From positions 62,001 through 126,000 of the forward strand of contig NZ_JAHLLW010000004.1 of NCBI RefSeq assembly GCF_019426345.1: a stretch of 64,000 nucleotides of DNA, read 5' to 3'. Below the pieces are notes generated by a model, which made no database searches, was not told the DNA's origin, and saw only the letters and a program-made list of their open reading frames with translations. Made by a program: the position numbers and the translations under genes. Source of the DNA: Marinomonas lutimaris. Its GTDB lineage: Bacteria; Pseudomonadota; Gammaproteobacteria; Pseudomonadales; Marinomonadaceae. Shown here in pieces: positions 29,728-39,253 of the stretch. The first letter of the stretch is position 1, and each line of letters starts with the position of its first letter.

Positions 29728-29972
29728 TATTTACTCACACTTTAAAAGCGATGTTTGAATGATTACCTGTTGATAAATACGCCACATATGCACATTTTTT
29801 AATCTAAATCGTGCATTAGTTAGCCAACATTATCACGCCAGCTCAATGAAAAACTTACCAACAAGTATTCAGGATAGAAATTGGCGAGCATTCTACCGAA
29901 AATCGAGCTAGGACTCCATTTATTTCAGAGATCAAACAAGATAGAGTCCCAATAATTCACATGAAACAGCCT

Positions 29973-30605
29973 TTACGGTAAGACAATCCCTCGCTCTTTT
30001 AGAATGCGCTCAACGGTATCTACTGTCGCCTGTGTATGAGCATCTATTTCAAGGTTCACTTTATCGCCAACCGACAAGCTACTAAACGTCGTTAGCCTAA
30101 GCGTTTCAGGAATCAAAGAAACTTCCAACCAATCATTACCAATATCACTTATCGTCAAACTAGCGCCATTCAAGCCAACATAACCTTTATTGAATAAATA
30201 ACGTCTAGCGTCCACTTCTTTTTGACGATCCGTGGTAAAGCGAATATGCACACTTTCTTCAATTCTCTCGATACGCGATACGGTGACAGAGGTCATAATG
30301 TGGCCAGACATAACATGACCACCAATCTCATCGCCCATTTTTGCAGCACGCTCAAAATTAACCACATCTCCAGTCTGCAACAAACCAATGTTAGTTAATG
30401 CCAAAGTAGTATCAATAACATCAAATGTCAGCACATCATGGCCAATTTCCGCAACCGTAAGACAAACACCATTGATCGCAACACTGGCACCAAGTTGCTG
30501 ACTCAACATCACACCAGCAGGAAACACAATTTCAAGACGCTTATTACGCCCAACTTGACTCGCGGTCTGGACCGTCGCTTTGCCCTGAACAATACCCGTA
30601 AACAT
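29973..30605 (-). CDS. ribE: Riboflavin synthase alpha chain RibE (RibC)
   Basis: Dismutates two molecules of 6,7-dimethyl-8-ribityllumazine to riboflavin. It is 210 residues with the two lumazine-binding repeats: MFTGIVQGKA...GVCLTV...GGHVMSGH, and the second one ending NLEIDAHTQATVDTVERIL. No other rib gene adjoins it, and no FMN riboswitch is visible upstream. Confidence 0.95.
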   Translation of the reverse strand: MFTGIVQGKATVQTASQVGRNKRLEIVFPAGVMLSQQLGASVAINGVCLTVAEIGHDVLTFDVIDTTLALTNIGLLQTGDVVNFERAAKMGDEIGGHVMSGHIMTSVTVSRIERIEESVHIRFTTDRQKEVDARRYLFNKGYVGLNGASLTISDIGNDWLEVSLIPETLRLTTFSSLSVGDKVNLEIDAHTQATVDTVERILKERGIVLP

Positions 30606-30749
30606 AAAACATCCTCATTTTCAGGTGAAAATATAAACACATCTGCCAAATAACGTATGTTAAACCAAACACTGCAGAAGAAATGAACACCTATACCAAA
30701 AGCTGCATAGTGACTGCTTTTGCGTAAGTTATCAAAGGTTCACCAATAG

Positions 30750-30776
30750 GGTTATCCACAGGTTACGGGGATAACC
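30750..30776. promoter_or_regulatory. Inverted repeat containing a consensus DnaA box
   Basis: GGTTATCC (30750-30757), 11 nt, GGATAACC (30769-30776). The left arm runs into TTATCCACA at 30752-30760, identical to the DnaA-box consensus. A single box away from an origin is not rare by chance, so a regulatory role for ribE is only a possibility. Confidence 0.4.
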
Positions 30777-30912
30777 GACACACAATCTAATAACGAAAAT
30801 CTAAACCCTACTAATGCGCCCAATTTATCTTTTTTCAAGCATTAAGAGAGAGATTAGTTTGATATAAGTTGCCCAGTGGCAGCGAAAAACAACATAGCCA
30901 CTTACTTCAGGC

Positions 30913-30942
30913 ATAAAAAAACCGCTTAATTAAAGCGGCTTT
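30913..30942 (-). terminator. Rho-independent terminator of glgC
   Basis: On the - strand CCGCTT-TAATT-AAGCGG followed by seven T. It lies about 35 nt after the glgC stop. Confidence 0.85.
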
Positions 30943-30975
30943 CCGTCACATAAAAAACAACCAAACCACAATAAA

Positions 30976-32229
30976 CTAGTCAGATAATGCTTCGATCATG
31001 CCTTGTGTCACCAAAGTAATGCCATCCGAATTGCGGTAAAAGCGCGCTGCATCAGCAACCGGATCTTCCCCGATGACCGTTCCTTCTGGAATACAGCAAT
31101 CCGAATCCACAACTACTTTATTCAAGCGACAATGTCGACCAATATCGCAACGCGGCAATATGACAGACTTATTCACGTGAGAGTAAGAGTTCACTCGAAC
31201 GTTATTAAACAAGATGGACTGCTCAACCGTTGAGCCAGATACAATACAACCCGCAGACACAACAGAATTCAGCGCAGTGCCAATTCGCTCTTCGTAATTG
31301 TAGTTAAATTTAGCAGCTGGACGCTGATATTGAGCAGTACGAATCGGCCACTCTTCATCGTATAAATCCAATTCAGGAACCAAACGAGTCAGGTCCATAT
31401 TGGCTTCCCAATAGGCCGTCAACGTCCCTACATCACGCCAATAAGGCTCATCAGGATAGCTCTTGTTATCTATGACACTGTTCGCAAAATGATGCGCTTT
31501 AATTTTACTGCGACCAACAAATAAGGGGATCAAATCCTTACCGAAATCATGGCTCGATGCATCGTCACTCGCATCTGAACGCAAGTTATCAGACAAGAAT
31601 TTAGTGTTAAAAATATAAATCCCCATGCTCGCAAGGGACACATCAGGCTTGCCGGGCATAGTTGGAGGATTAGAGGGTTTTTCCTCAAACGCAATAATAT
31701 TGTCGTCTTCATCCACATGCATGATGCCAAACTGATCCGCTTCTTTCAGCGGAACTTCTATGCAGGCAACAGTCACATCCGCTCCGCTTTCAATATGCTC
31801 TTGTAGCATAAGACTGTAATCTTGCTTGTAAACATGGTCACCAGCAAGAATCAAAATATACTCACTTTCCAAACCATCAATCATGCTCAAATTTTGATAA
31901 ACCGCATCTGCCGTACCACGATACCAATCACTACCAGTCTGTTGCTGAGCAGGCCACAGCTCTATAAATTCGTTGAAGTCTGAACGTAGAAAATTCCAGC
32001 CCCTTTGAACATGTTGATTTAGAGTGTGGGAGCGGTATTGGGTCAGGACAGCGATGCGACGCATGCCTGAGTTAATGCAGTTAGATAGTGGAAAATCAAT
32101 AATTTTATACTTACCGGCAATAGGCACTGCAGGCTTTGAACGATTATCTGTTAATTGCTTTAATCTTGAACCACGTCCACCGGCTAGAATAATGGACAGA
32201 GTTTTCATACGCGCCGTATTTAAATCCAT
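30976..32229 (-). CDS. glgC: Glucose-1-phosphate adenylyltransferase GlgC
   Basis: Makes ADP-glucose, the donor for glycogen synthesis. It is 417 residues. The nucleotide-binding motif LAGGRGSRLKQLTDNRSKPA is near the N-terminus, with the substrate-site segments EEKP and WRDVGTLTAYWEANMDL later; the C-terminal third is a left-handed beta-helix domain. It is divergent from glgA with about 93 bp between starts, a shared control region. No glgB, glgX or glgP is present nearby. Confidence 0.96.
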   Translation of the reverse strand: MDLNTARMKTLSIILAGGRGSRLKQLTDNRSKPAVPIAGKYKIIDFPLSNCINSGMRRIAVLTQYRSHTLNQHVQRGWNFLRSDFNEFIELWPAQQQTGSDWYRGTADAVYQNLSMIDGLESEYILILAGDHVYKQDYSLMLQEHIESGADVTVACIEVPLKEADQFGIMHVDEDDNIIAFEEKPSNPPTMPGKPDVSLASMGIYIFNTKFLSDNLRSDASDDASSHDFGKDLIPLFVGRSKIKAHHFANSVIDNKSYPDEPYWRDVGTLTAYWEANMDLTRLVPELDLYDEEWPIRTAQYQRPAAKFNYNYEERIGTALNSVVSAGCIVSGSTVEQSILFNNVRVNSYSHVNKSVILPRCDIGRHCRLNKVVVDSDCCIPEGTVIGEDPVADAARFYRNSDGITLVTQGMIEALSD

Positions 32230-32322
32230 GTGATGCCCTTAAAATTTTTATCAACACACTCTATTCGAGGTTTCATTTAGGTATACTCTTATCATTATTC
32301 CAAATCAATAAGATGCCTAATA

Positions 32323-33759
32323 ATGAAAATACTATTTGCTGCCTCCGAAATTTACCCTCTAATTAAAACCGGTGGATTAGCCGATGTTGCAGGCGCTCTA
32401 CCCGTTGCTTTGAGAAAAAAAGGCCACGATGTCAAACTTATCATGCCTGCTTACCAAGGCATACTTGAAAAGGTAGCGCCAATTCAAAAGAGTATCAACC
32501 TAGGAAATCCATTTGGCGTCGGAGATTTGTTACTTCTTGAATCCCATATCCCCGAAAATGATACGCCAATTTGGTTACTACAATGCCAAGCACTCTATGA
32601 GCGAGAGGACGGTCCTTATGTCGATAAAGACGGCCTTGATTTCGCGGACAACCATCTGCGTTTTGCAGCGCTATCATGGGCTACAGCTACGTTAGCACTG
32701 CATGGAGACCTAATGGATTGGCAAGCAGATATACTGCACTTAAATGATTGGCAAACAGGCTTTGCCGCCGCTTATCTTGAAAGCTGGAAAACAGAGCACA
32801 TACCTGTTGTCACAACCGTACATAATTTACGTTATAACGGTAGTTTTGACATGAATCAATTTTCAGCCATGCACTTATCGCCGGAATTACTCAGTATGCA
32901 CGGCATGGAGTTTTACGGGCGCTTCTCTGGCCTTAAAGCTGGACTAGTCTATGCGAACGCAGTCACTACAGTCAGCCCAACCTATGCGCAAGAAATCCTC
33001 ACCCCGGAATACGGCGACGGTTTAGATGGGACACTCAGAGCGATGCAAGACAAATTAGTTGGCATTTTAAATGGTGTCGACTACGACCAATGGTCACCAG
33101 AGAAAGACACCCTAATTCCACAAAATTACAACACAGACACACTTATTGAAAAACAAGCAAACAAGCTCGCTTTATTGCGAGAAAATGGCTTATCAGAAGA
33201 CTTAAATCAGCCAGTGTTTGGTGTTGTTAGCCGACTCACTGAACAAAAGGGATTAGATCTTGTTTTACAAGTTATGCCAGCGTTATTGGAAAAAGGCGCT
33301 CGACTTGTCGTACTGGGTTCAGGTGACAAGCATTTAGAATCTGGGTATTTAGAACTTCAAAACAATTACCCAGATCAAGTTGCTGTGCGCATAGGATATT
33401 TTGAAGACTACTCACACCGACTTCAAGCAGGCATCGACGCGCTTCTCATTCCATCACGCTTTGAGCCTTGTGGCTTAACACAACTCTATGCGCTCAAATA
33501 CGGAACATTACCCGTAGTAAGACAAACTGGTGGGCTAGCAGATACCGTGTTCGAAGAAGGTGAACGAGCAAATGGTTTTGTTTTCAAAGACGCTAATGCA
33601 GCGTCCTTACAGGCAGCAATGGAGCGCAGTATTGAATGCTTTCATGATAGGAATCGTTGGCAGGAAAAGCAGAAAAATGCGATGGGTTATGACTACAGCT
33701 GGGAGGCTGTTACGGACCAATGGATTAGCCTATATGAATCTTTGTACCAGAAAAAATAA
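32323..33759 (+). CDS. glgA: Glycogen synthase GlgA
   Basis: GT5-family ADP-glucose glucosyltransferase, 478 residues. The N-terminal KTGGLADVAGALP loop binds ADP-glucose; HLNDWQTG, TVHNLRYNG and the C-terminal SRFEPCGLTQLYALKYGTLP are family signatures. It pairs with glgC, transcribed in the opposite direction. Confidence 0.97.
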   Translation: MKILFAASEIYPLIKTGGLADVAGALPVALRKKGHDVKLIMPAYQGILEKVAPIQKSINLGNPFGVGDLLLLESHIPENDTPIWLLQCQALYEREDGPYVDKDGLDFADNHLRFAALSWATATLALHGDLMDWQADILHLNDWQTGFAAAYLESWKTEHIPVVTTVHNLRYNGSFDMNQFSAMHLSPELLSMHGMEFYGRFSGLKAGLVYANAVTTVSPTYAQEILTPEYGDGLDGTLRAMQDKLVGILNGVDYDQWSPEKDTLIPQNYNTDTLIEKQANKLALLRENGLSEDLNQPVFGVVSRLTEQKGLDLVLQVMPALLEKGARLVVLGSGDKHLESGYLELQNNYPDQVAVRIGYFEDYSHRLQAGIDALLIPSRFEPCGLTQLYALKYGTLPVVRQTGGLADTVFEEGERANGFVFKDANAASLQAAMERSIECFHDRNRWQEKQKNAMGYDYSWEAVTDQWISLYESLYQKK

Positions 33760-33772
33760 TCAATAAAAAACA

Positions 33773-33822
33773 AGATAAAGGGAGACAGCGGCCGTATGGC
33801 TTTATCTTCCTTTCTCTTTTTA
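33773..33822. terminator. Probable terminator between glgA and the solute-binding gene
   Basis: AGATAAAG (33773-33780) and CTTTATCT (33800-33807) enclose an inner GCC/GGC pair. T-rich sequence follows on the + strand, and a six-T run follows on the - strand, so either convergent gene could use it. Confidence 0.6.
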
Positions 33823-33833
33823 TTGGTTAGCTA

Positions 33834-34661
33834 CTATTGTAGAGCGATACCAGCTCGACTTCGGGCCTCCCATTCCTGAACACCATCGAGCACAGCTTGT
33901 TCAGTGACTCCCTCTTGTTTCATTTCCTGTAAAGCAATGGCAATCTTTTGCTTGATGCTGGGGATGTTGCAAGGGGATTTCTTAGACATAGTCAAATAAA
34001 GACCCTCGCTACTAATATAAGGCAGTACAGGAACAATAGTATCAGATAGCCCTAACATGGCAGCATAGGCCTGCGCTGGATTTTTTTCATACAACACATA
34101 ATCAACGCGATCCGCAGCCAACATACGTAACGCTTGCGACAAGCTAGCTACCGCTAAAACATTAAGGTTACGTTGGGCATATTGATCAAAGTCTTGACCA
34201 AAACTGTTATTGATGACAGTCACTCCCCACTTTCCGACTAAGTCTTCTTTTCTACTAAATGGAAAACGCTTATCTTTACGCTGCCAAACTCCGCTTGCCG
34301 TATGCAACATCACTGGTGTGAAATAATCCATATAATCGGCTCGCTCATTGGTGTAAAAAGCACCAGCCATAAGATCAACGCGACCACTCTTTACTTCACC
34401 TTGAGCACGTGACCAAGGCCCCACATGAATCAACTTAATAGGAATATCAATACGGTGACTTAATTCATCAATAATGATGCGATTCACACCATGAAGCTCT
34501 GTTGAGGTAGGCGTTTCGCGCCACAAAAAAGGCGGGTATTCCGAGTTACCAGATGCAGTAAGTAACGCACAAGAAGACGCTTCTTCCTGCGCGAGAGCAA
34601 TATCGGTATTAAAAAAAGTCACCGCTAATAAACAGCAAACCATGTGTGTGTGCAGCCGCAT
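33834..34661 (-). CDS. Periplasmic solute-binding protein, family 3 (amino-acid type)
   Basis: 275 residues with a cleavable signal peptide ending near ALAQ (about residue 25). The mature part has the bacterial extracellular solute-binding family 3 pattern: an early PPFLWRE segment, IIIDELSHRIDIPIKLIHVG, RVDLMAGAFYTNERADYMDYF, and GKWGVTVINNSFGQDF. No permease or ATPase gene adjoins it, so it is an orphan binding protein; the ligand cannot be read from sequence. It could equally serve a non-transport sensing role. Confidence 0.85.
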   Translation of the reverse strand: MRLHTHMVCCLLAVTFFNTDIALAQEEASSCALLTASGNSEYPPFLWRETPTSTELHGVNRIIIDELSHRIDIPIKLIHVGPWSRAQGEVKSGRVDLMAGAFYTNERADYMDYFTPVMLHTASGVWQRKDKRFPFSRKEDLVGKWGVTVINNSFGQDFDQYAQRNLNVLAVASLSQALRMLAADRVDYVLYEKNPAQAYAAMLGLSDTIVPVLPYISSEGLYLTMSKKSPCNIPSIKQKIAIALQEMKQEGVTEQAVLDGVQEWEARSRAGIALQ

Positions 34662-34743
34662 ATAGCGCCACTCCCTTACAAATAAAATTCAAACGATAAG
34701 CGAAGCTTTTTTCTTTTGCATATATAAGGTGGTGTTATTTCTA

Positions 34744-34765
34744 AGAAGCATTTTAACGTGCTTCT
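34744..34765. repeat. 7-bp inverted repeat between mrcB and the binding-protein gene
   Basis: AGAAGCA-N8-TGCTTCT in the 284-bp gap 34662-34945. No T-run follows on either strand. It may be an operator for the binding-protein gene or a weak hairpin. Confidence 0.4.
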
Positions 34766-34945
34766 CATCTCGACAACTTTTCCCAAGTCGCCTTAATATC
34801 CTACTTCCATAAAGGCACCAATAACCTTCAACAACAATTACTTAACTTTTAAAATGAAAGCAATTTATTAATTTTCAACAAACTAAAAGGCTATATAAGA
34901 ACAAAACAATTATCAATCTTCTTTTCTAATTTCATCTAGATGAAT

Positions 34946-37246
34946 TTAGAAAGGCCAAAAACATGAAGTACTATCTTTTGGCTCAGTACCCAAAATAAAC
35001 GCTAACGGTGTCTTGTCTTTACAACGGTCTGCAGCGATCTCAAACTTACTATCCAACACGTTGTAACGAGCAGCTCCGTTAGGCAAAGTATCAGGCAAAG
35101 ATCTTGGGTTTACATTTTTGGTAAAATCCACCCACACTTTTAATGCGCCAGTGCTACCAGTAATACTTAGCGGCACATTATTATCATCACCAAGCCATAC
35201 CGTAGAGGAATAATCCCCCGTAATACCAACAAACCAGCTGTCTTTTTGCTGATTGGTTGTTCCTGTTTTCGCTGCGAAATTCAAATCAGGGAAAGCAGCC
35301 TGAGCAGCTCTGGCAGTACCAATTTTCGGCGTTTTCGTCATTCCATCCAGAGTTACAGCAAGTAAAGCATCAGTAAAAGGCACATCATTTTGCTGATTAA
35401 AGCGTTTCATTAGTTGATCTTTTTGATCCATGACCGCAAGCACGACGCCTAGTTCACTACTTTTTCCCTGAGAAGCAATCGGTTGATATAAGCGCGACAC
35501 TTCGAACGGCGATAATTCTAATGCACCCAATGCCATTGCTGGATGCATTATAAAGTGGCGCTTCACACCCAACTGTCGCAAAGTATCACCCACTCGATCA
35601 AAGCCGATTTGCTGAGCTAACGAAACAGTCGCTAGGTTATAGGATTTCGCCATGGCTTCATAAAGGTGTACGACGCCATGAGTTCTTCGATCATAGTTTT
35701 CTGGCTCCCAGATCTGACCACCTACATTAAATCGCAGCTTTTTATCTTCTATTTCAGTCCACCATGTATAACGTCCTGTTGCTAACGCCGATAAATAAAG
35801 TGGTGGTTTTACTAATGATCCAATTGGCCTGACCGCCCCAAGCGCTCGGTTAAAGCCGGTATAATTCTGTCCACTAGAGCCAACCACGGCACGTACTTGC
35901 CCCGTTAGTCGGTCGGTCACAACCATGGCACCTTGCAAACCATTTAGTCTAGGGTCGCGCTTTTCCAATGCAGCCACTTGACGCTGCATTGCTAAACTTG
36001 CCGCTCGTTGCGCTCGTATATCGACACCGGTATAAATGCGTAGGTTTTTCGTCGCTAACGTCGTTTCATCAAAATCTCGTGACAATTGCATGGCAACCAA
36101 ATCCAAATAATCACCAAACACAGAACGTTCTTTTTGCTTATCAGCAAGTCGAATCGGTTGCTTTATGAGGCTGTTATAATCTGCCTCAGACAATCGCCCT
36201 TGGTTTTTTAATATTGCTAATACGGTATTACGACGATCTTTTGCACGATTTGGAGAGCGCTCAGGATTATAAAGTGAAGGACCTTTAACCATACCAACGA
36301 GCAAAGCGAATTCATCGAGGTTCAACTCATTCAATGGACGACCAAAGAAATGCTGACTTGCTGCAGCAAAACCATGCAAAGCACTACTACCTAACTGCGC
36401 TAAATACACTTCGTTCATATAAGCCGTGAGAATGGCTTCTTTTGAGTAATGGTACTCAAGCAATAAGCTCATCACCACTTCAGTCAGCTTGCGCGTGTAA
36501 GTTCGCTCAGAAGTAAGGTACATGTTCTTCACAAGCTGCTGAGTTAACGTTGAACCTCCTTGGCGTCTTGAGCCATGAGTTAGGTTAACGAACGCTGCTC
36601 GCGCAATCCCCGTTGGGGAAATCCCCCAATGCTGATAGAAGTCGCGATCCTCTACTGCAATCAAAATATCAATCAGGGGCTTAGGAATATCATCGTAGGT
36701 TAAAATCTGGCGGCTTTCAGTATTACCACCATAGAGGAAGCCAATACGTTGAGGCTCAATTCTTGCTTCGTTTATTTCATCACCGTTTAGAGCTTGGATA
36801 ATCAAGCGACCATCTTGGAACGAAAAAATGCGTCTTTCACTTTCATGAAAACCAAGGTGATCAACATAGGAACGCAAATGCGCGCTGACTTTTGTTTGAC
36901 TACGAGCCGCCCACCCTACGTTTTGACTGTTTCGGCCAAATCGATAGCCAGTCTCTTCCAATAAATTTTCTAAATCTTGTTTTTTCCAAGGTGCCCCACT
37001 CGATAAAATAATAGGTGCACTGTAGACCTCTGAAGGAACTTGCCACTTTTGCCCCTCAAAACGGCTAACAACTTGTCCGTTTAGCCACCATACCCAGCCG
37101 GCAAAAGGAATACTCCCAATCAAAGCAATAATTACCCCCCATTTAAAAAAGGCACGGAACATCCTCTTCAAAAAGGAAGATCTAGGTGTTTTTTTCTTTT
37201 GAGTCGGGGACTTACGTGAAGGTTTTGCCGGAGTTTTTTTAGTCAT
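34946..37246 (-). CDS. mrcB: Penicillin-binding protein 1B (bifunctional peptidoglycan synthase)
   Basis: Class A PBP of 766 residues, anchored by one N-terminal membrane helix (WGVIIALIGSIPFAGWVWWL) after a Lys/Pro-rich cytoplasmic tail. The start taken is ATG 37246; a TTG three codons upstream is also open. The glycosyltransferase domain shows EDRDFYQHWG and RRQGGSTLTQQLVKN. The transpeptidase domain shows the nucleophile in GSLVK, then SYN and KTGTT. A UB2H-type region lies between the helix and the GT domain. It ends in a short Cys-containing tail (two cysteines, RCKDKTP and TSCFWPF). Confidence 0.94.
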   Translation of the reverse strand: MTKKTPAKPSRKSPTQKKKTPRSSFLKRMFRAFFKWGVIIALIGSIPFAGWVWWLNGQVVSRFEGQKWQVPSEVYSAPIILSSGAPWKKQDLENLLEETGYRFGRNSQNVGWAARSQTKVSAHLRSYVDHLGFHESERRIFSFQDGRLIIQALNGDEINEARIEPQRIGFLYGGNTESRQILTYDDIPKPLIDILIAVEDRDFYQHWGISPTGIARAAFVNLTHGSRRQGGSTLTQQLVKNMYLTSERTYTRKLTEVVMSLLLEYHYSKEAILTAYMNEVYLAQLGSSALHGFAAASQHFFGRPLNELNLDEFALLVGMVKGPSLYNPERSPNRAKDRRNTVLAILKNQGRLSEADYNSLIKQPIRLADKQKERSVFGDYLDLVAMQLSRDFDETTLATKNLRIYTGVDIRAQRAASLAMQRQVAALEKRDPRLNGLQGAMVVTDRLTGQVRAVVGSSGQNYTGFNRALGAVRPIGSLVKPPLYLSALATGRYTWWTEIEDKKLRFNVGGQIWEPENYDRRTHGVVHLYEAMAKSYNLATVSLAQQIGFDRVGDTLRQLGVKRHFIMHPAMALGALELSPFEVSRLYQPIASQGKSSELGVVLAVMDQKDQLMKRFNQQNDVPFTDALLAVTLDGMTKTPKIGTARAAQAAFPDLNFAAKTGTTNQQKDSWFVGITGDYSSTVWLGDDNNVPLSITGSTGALKVWVDFTKNVNPRSLPDTLPNGAARYNVLDSKFEIAADRCKDKTPLAFILGTEPKDSTSCFWPF

Positions 37247-37534
37247 AACGGGCAATTATAAGGAGCTTGCCATAAGCAAGCAACGATCTAAAATCAACTA
37301 ACTCAATTCTTGCATATTGACTCATCACTCATAGCGCTTTAGAGTCTTTACTCACGGAAAGTTTATTTAACTGACGCTTTGCTGAACTTCATTCACTTAG
37401 TAGACAGTATAATTGAAAAGAAAACACCGCTAGAATGCGACATCTTTTGCTCTCACTCTAGTTCGCATGATTATGGAAAGCGTCAATTCTACTGAAATAA
37501 ACAACATTCATTATAAAAAAAGTGCGGTAATCAC

Positions 37535-37864
37535 GTGTTTAAGAAGTATCTTATCCCTAATGCGCAAAACCTTCCTGAAGGTAAAGCGCTAAACATAAAA
37601 GTAGAAAAAAACAACTTTTTAGTCACTAAGCAAAAAGGTCAAATTCTTGCTTATGAGAACTTATGTCCTCATCAAAAAAAGCAACTGAATTGGTCATCTG
37701 ACCCAGCATTAGATGACGAAGGTGATTATTTAAAATGCCATCATCACGGTGCACTTTTCTCTCCACTAGACGGCACCTGTATCGCCGGGCCCTGCCAAGG
37801 CAGTCACCTTAAAAAAGCGACCGTCGGAATAGAGCAAGGTAATTGTTACTTACTGTTTGCTTGA
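37535..37864 (+). CDS. Rieske [2Fe-2S] domain protein
   Basis: 109 residues, GTG start at 37535. The cluster ligands are visible as CPH (NLCPHQKKQ) and CHHH (KCHHHGALFSP), the C-x-H ... C-x-x-H pattern, followed by the loop GTCIAGPCQG. No oxygenase or dehydrogenase subunit is adjacent, so it is probably a stand-alone small Rieske ferredoxin. The ribosome site is weak and a slightly different start is possible. It converges on the HD hydrolase gene with 6 nt between stops. Confidence 0.85.
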   Translation: MFKKYLIPNAQNLPEGKALNIKVEKNNFLVTKQKGQILAYENLCPHQKKQLNWSSDPALDDEGDYLKCHHHGALFSPLDGTCIAGPCQGSHLKKATVGIEQGNCYLLFA

Positions 37865-37870
37865 ACATAT

Positions 37871-38509
37871 TTAAATTTCTAACGCTAAATCATCTAAAAA
37901 AACACGCATAACCTCTTGACGCCTTCTTCCCTCTAACTGTGCAGAAGGCGTGTTCAAACTATCCGCAATACAAAATAGCTTAGTATAAAAATGATCAATA
38001 GAGTAAAGCGCATCATTAGGCTCACGCGTTTCACAAAACGGGTCGTTCCAAGAGTATAAAGGACGATTTAAGGCGCCACTCACTTGCATACAGCGCGCAA
38101 TACCAACCGCTCCCAGCGCATCTAAACGATCAGCATCTTGGACGATTTTGGCTTCAAGAGTGTTTGGGGGAATATTGGCGCTAAAGCTGTGTGCACGAAT
38201 GGCATGATGTATTGCATCAAAATACTCACTGGGATAATAAATCGACGTTAAGAACTCAATCGCTTTATCGCCAGCCAATGTTGAGGCTAAGTGCCGCTCT
38301 GGGTGATTTTTTGGCAAAGAGACGCAATCATGAAGCCAAGCAGCAGGAACCACAACAGCTAAGTCTGCGCTCTCTTCAAGAGCAAGTTTTTTTGCAACTT
38401 TTACCACGCGGGAAATATGGCTCACATCATGAGCTGAGTCCGCATGCCCTTGAGCTTGCAAAAAAACACAGCAATGACGTTCAAGTTCGGGTGAAAATTC
38501 TAATGACAT
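37871..38509 (-). CDS. HD-domain phosphohydrolase (YedJ-like)
   Basis: 212 residues. HD-superfamily ligands are visible: His in GHADSAHDVSHI, the HD pair in AAWLHDCVSLPK, a later His in AIRAHSFSA, and Asp in VQDADRLDALGAVGIAR. This set and the length fit the YedJ/YpgQ-type small hydrolases, some of which act on nucleotides. The substrate is not known. Confidence 0.85.
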   Translation of the reverse strand: MSLEFSPELERHCCVFLQAQGHADSAHDVSHISRVVKVAKKLALEESADLAVVVPAAWLHDCVSLPKNHPERHLASTLAGDKAIEFLTSIYYPSEYFDAIHHAIRAHSFSANIPPNTLEAKIVQDADRLDALGAVGIARCMQVSGALNRPLYSWNDPFCETREPNDALYSIDHFYTKLFCIADSLNTPSAQLEGRRRQEVMRVFLDDLALEI

Positions 38510-38582
38510 TGTTTTTCCATGAGAAATGAGGCATCTACATTAAAATGAAAAAGCCTACCTCAGTCTTATGAAATAGCACAAT

Positions 38583-38621
38583 AAAAAAAGGCTTTGATTA
38601 GAAAATCAAAGCCTTTTTTTT
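38583..38621 (-). terminator. Rho-independent terminator of ompW
   Basis: GGCTTTGATT-AGAA-AATCAAAGCC (38590-38613) with A7 on the left and T on the right, a perfect 10-bp stem. It lies 18 nt past the ompW stop on the - strand and can act both ways. Confidence 0.93.
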
Positions 38622-38638
38622 AACACTTAGATAAACCT

Positions 38639-39253
38639 TTAGAAGGTATAACCAACACTTGCCATAAAGGTAATTGGGTCAATGTCTGCATCAAAAGTAC
38701 CAGCAACAGTATGTACATCAGTATTGATATCCATGTACCAAAGAGAAGCATTGGCAAACCAGTTTTCAGCAAAGTTCACGTCTACACCAACCTGAGCCGC
38801 TAAGCCCAAAGAATTATCAAGGTTTACGTCCGTTCCACCCAAAGTCGATCCTTTACCTTTTTCATCAAAGAAAATAGTGTAATTCAAGCCGGCTCCAATA
38901 TAAGGACGGATTTGGCTGTTCGATTGACCAAAGTAATATTGCGCCATGATAGAAGGAGGCAAGTGAGATACTTCAGCTATTTCACCTAATCCTTTAGTCG
39001 ATACTTTATGTGTAAACGGCGTCGCCGCTAGCACTTCTACACCAAATTGATCGGTCAGCATGTAAGTAAGCGTCACACCAACTTGAGTATCATTGTTAAG
39101 TTCTAATTCACCTGAGTCCGCAACATCATCACTACTCTCATTTGGCATCACTACCGCAAGACCACCACGAACAAAAATATCACCAGCATCATGCGCTAAC
39201 ACAACAGATGAGCAAAGCGCAGAAACAAGAGCTACAGGAAGTAAAGCTTTCAT
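38639..39253 (-). CDS. ompW: Outer membrane protein OmpW
   Basis: 204 residues with a cleavable signal peptide ending VVLAHA-like (VLAHDAG). The mature protein is an eight-strand beta-barrel of the OmpW family: FVRGGLAVVMPN near the start, HLPPSIMAQYYFG and IRPYIGAGLNYT in the middle, and the C-terminal aromatic TFMASVGYTF. OmpW proteins pass small hydrophobic compounds. An FNR-like site upstream is noted separately. Confidence 0.94.
   Translation of the reverse strand: MKALLPVALVSALCSSVVLAHDAGDIFVRGGLAVVMPNESSDDVADSGELELNNDTQVGVTLTYMLTDQFGVEVLAATPFTHKVSTKGLGEIAEVSHLPPSIMAQYYFGQSNSQIRPYIGAGLNYTIFFDEKGKGSTLGGTDVNLDNSLGLAAQVGVDVNFAENWFANASLWYMDINTDVHTVAGTFDADIDPITFMASVGYTF

Larger units (their letters stand above)
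30606..30975. other. 370-bp intergenic region between ribE and glgC
   Basis: Holds the ribE upstream region, an 8-bp inverted repeat that contains a consensus DnaA box (30750-30776), and the glgC terminator (30913-30942). No further gene or structured RNA was recognised. Confidence 0.8.

Noticed and set aside
30606-30975. FMN (RFN) riboswitch upstream of riboflavin synthase
   Set aside because: The conserved RFN blocks such as AGGATCTTCGGGGCAGGGTG are not found on the relevant strand.
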